NCBI GenBank assembly: GCA_944351415.1
Contig: CALVPQ010000009.1
Location: 1 to 53,509, forward strand
Reading direction: 5' to 3'
Origin: an uncultured Clostridia bacterium
GTDB lineage: Bacteria; Bacillota; Clostridia; Christensenellales; UBA1242
Length of the DNA stretch: 53,509 nt
A model generated the notes under the pieces. The model saw only the letters and a program-made list of their open reading frames with translations. It was not told the DNA's origin and made no database searches. Position 1 is the first letter of the stretch. Every line of letters starts with the position of its first letter. The position numbers and the translations under genes are program-made. Positions 52,506 through 53,509 of the stretch are shown one piece after another.

Positions 52506-52540
52506 AAAAAAAGTGTGCAAAAAAAAACACACTTTTTTTT
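52506..52540 (+). terminator. Terminator of the 1139-residue protein gene
   Basis: A 12-bp stem (AAAAAAAGTGTG with CACACTTTTTTT) is followed by further T. The loop is a run of A, so it is A-rich throughout. The 52541-52679 gap is A/T-rich with nothing recognisable. Confidence 0.75.
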
Positions 52541-52679
52541 ATTTGCTATTCAAAAAATCCAAATATTAAAAATTAAAATATTAAATAACAAAACAAATAT
52601 TAAATATTTAAATAGAAAGTTTAAAATAAATATATTTTTAAAATTTAAAATAATTTGTTTTAAAATTTTTATAATTTTT

Positions 52680-52707
52680 TTGAAAATATAAGAAATAGTT
52701 ATATAAT
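52680..52707 (+). promoter_or_regulatory. Predicted promoter of the 209-residue protein gene
   Basis: TTGAAA (52680-52685) and TATAAT (52702-52707) are 16 bases apart, about 27 bases before the start codon. Confidence 0.55.
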
Positions 52708-52734
52708 AAACCATATAGATTATAAGGGATTATT

Positions 52735-53364
52735 ATGGAAAAGTTTACAAGAATGGACACAGTTAAAGGTGCATTTAATTACTATGATTTATCTAAATAT
52801 ATTTCAGCTGAAGAGATAGAAAAATTGGCAAGCGAAGTTGATAAAATGCTAGAACAAAAAAAGAACTATTATAAAGTTTTAGGTTTTGTATATGAAAAAC
52901 TTACAAAAGTGAAAGCTGATATTGACAAAAGATATTGCAAAAAGATTGTGAATGATATTTTTATAAATATAGATTTCGCAGATGAAGTAAATGAATTTAT
53001 TGAAAACCCTATTTTGAAAGATAAAATTGGGGTTGATTTTGATAATGCAATACTCACCCTTCGTGTGCATGATGGCTTTGTTGTTAAAAGCGATATAGGT
53101 GCAGGAAAAACATACATAAATGGAAAATATTACTATGATATAGAAGAGCAAGATTTGCTTGAGTGTTATTGTGATTTTGTGACGGACAATAAGTCGCTTT
53201 ATGTGCAATTTTCAAAGAAAAAAATTTCAGGCGGATTTTTCCTTGACCCTTATATGTCATATTTTAAAACTTATAAGAAAAAAGCTGACAGGCTTGAAAA
53301 ACTGAAAAAGAAAAAGGATGTTGAAATGATTTTTGATAATAAAGAAATTTTATATAAAAAATAA
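52735..53364 (+). CDS. Hypothetical soluble protein
   Basis: The 209-residue protein has a helical N-terminal half (about residues 15-85, Lys and Glu rich). A beta-rich centre follows (GVDFDNAILTLRVHDGFVVK, then YINGKYYYDIEEQDL), and a basic helix of about 40 residues ends it. No motif, signal peptide or membrane segment was recognised. AAGGGAT lies a few bases before ATG 52735. It follows the large surface protein gene, with its own promoter, so it is probably independent of it. Confidence 0.55.
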   Translation: MEKFTRMDTVKGAFNYYDLSKYISAEEIEKLASEVDKMLEQKKNYYKVLGFVYEKLTKVKADIDKRYCKKIVNDIFINIDFADEVNEFIENPILKDKIGVDFDNAILTLRVHDGFVVKSDIGAGKTYINGKYYYDIEEQDLLECYCDFVTDNKSLYVQFSKKKISGGFFLDPYMSYFKTYKKKADRLEKLKKKKDVEMIFDNKEILYKK

Positions 53365-53509
53365 ATTCTAATATTTAAAGCTTTTTAGTTTTTTTATTTT
53401 AATTATTATTTTAATAAAAAAGAGACTTTATAATAACCCGTAGGGTTAAAACGGACTAATAATTAAAAAGAGAGTGATGCAAGAGCTTGTTTCCTAAATT
53501 GCATAGGGG
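53365..53509. other. Unassigned window-end region
   Basis: No gene is visible. A TATAAT at 53429-53434 and a small AACCC/GGGTT hairpin suggest a promoter and leader of a gene beyond the window. I cannot classify the leader. Confidence 0.3.

Noticed and set aside
53410-53509. Possible T-box leader beginning near AAGAGAGTGATGC
   Set aside because: Only the first bases are present, and no specifier loop or antiterminator can be seen before the window ends.

Overview
The window is AT-rich DNA (low GC by eye) from a Gram-positive, spore-lineage bacterium. Supporting evidence is a long-form ribosome hibernation factor, McsA-McsB-ClpC, Tex, DegV, the sporulation-associated set gpr / DUF2953 / ytfJ / dacF-type carboxypeptidase, TTGACA-N17-TATAAT promoters and AGGAGG ribosome binding sites. 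The giant surface proteins with InlB B-type repeats and the compact gene order suggest an uncultured gut-type Clostridia lineage (Christensenellales-like is my guess). That placement is inference; no 16S gene or other taxonomic marker is present.

Layout. 1-10.9 kb is mostly minus strand: cytidylate kinase, a plus-strand inosine-type DNA glycosylase, small membrane proteins, a PnuC-like transporter, an MscS channel, a divergent S-adenosylmethionine synthetase behind an S-box (SAM) riboswitch, a flavodoxin-ferredoxin protein paired with an extended SDR protein, and a small zincin. 10.97-11.63 kb holds a tRNA-Thr(CGT) followed by three tandem 194-196 bp units, each carrying a copy of the tRNA 3' end. 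11.8-19.0 kb is a long minus-strand gene run: gpr, DUF2953, ytfJ, dacF, rluB, HI0933-type flavoprotein, plsC, S1-domain protein, small protein. 19.1-27.3 kb has rpsT (plus), then hpf, clpC, mcsB, a mini-mcsA, tex and a degenerate amidohydrolase-like protein. 27.4-33.3 kb has dinB and degV (plus), trxB, rpsI-rplM and hypotheticals.

33.4-42.2 kb is a plus-strand surface-protein operon: a structured leader with a small ORF, a 498-residue membrane-anchored protein and a 2328-residue protein with a nearly perfect 1.44-kb internal duplication. 42.3-43.7 kb carries minD and a possible minE separated by an intergenic multi-hairpin element and a four-copy 26-bp repeat. 43.8-48.9 kb is a minus-strand group: paired half-size TauE-type membrane proteins, a 2[4Fe-4S] ferredoxin, a degenerate Ppx/GppA-like protein, an HtrA-like serine protease and an MreB-like actin. 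49.0-53.4 kb has a second large surface protein with a cytoplasmic coiled coil, and a hypothetical.

The most unusual content is non-coding. Two elements, at 20220-20371 and 42557-42784, share a 24-nt box (22/24 identical), an identical 7-nt spacing, a closing stem enclosing exactly three hairpins and an AT-rich tail, while their stem sequences are unrelated. A third locus (6763-6861) has the same fold without the box. This is the best candidate for a previously undescribed element. The tRNA-Thr tandem units are the second.
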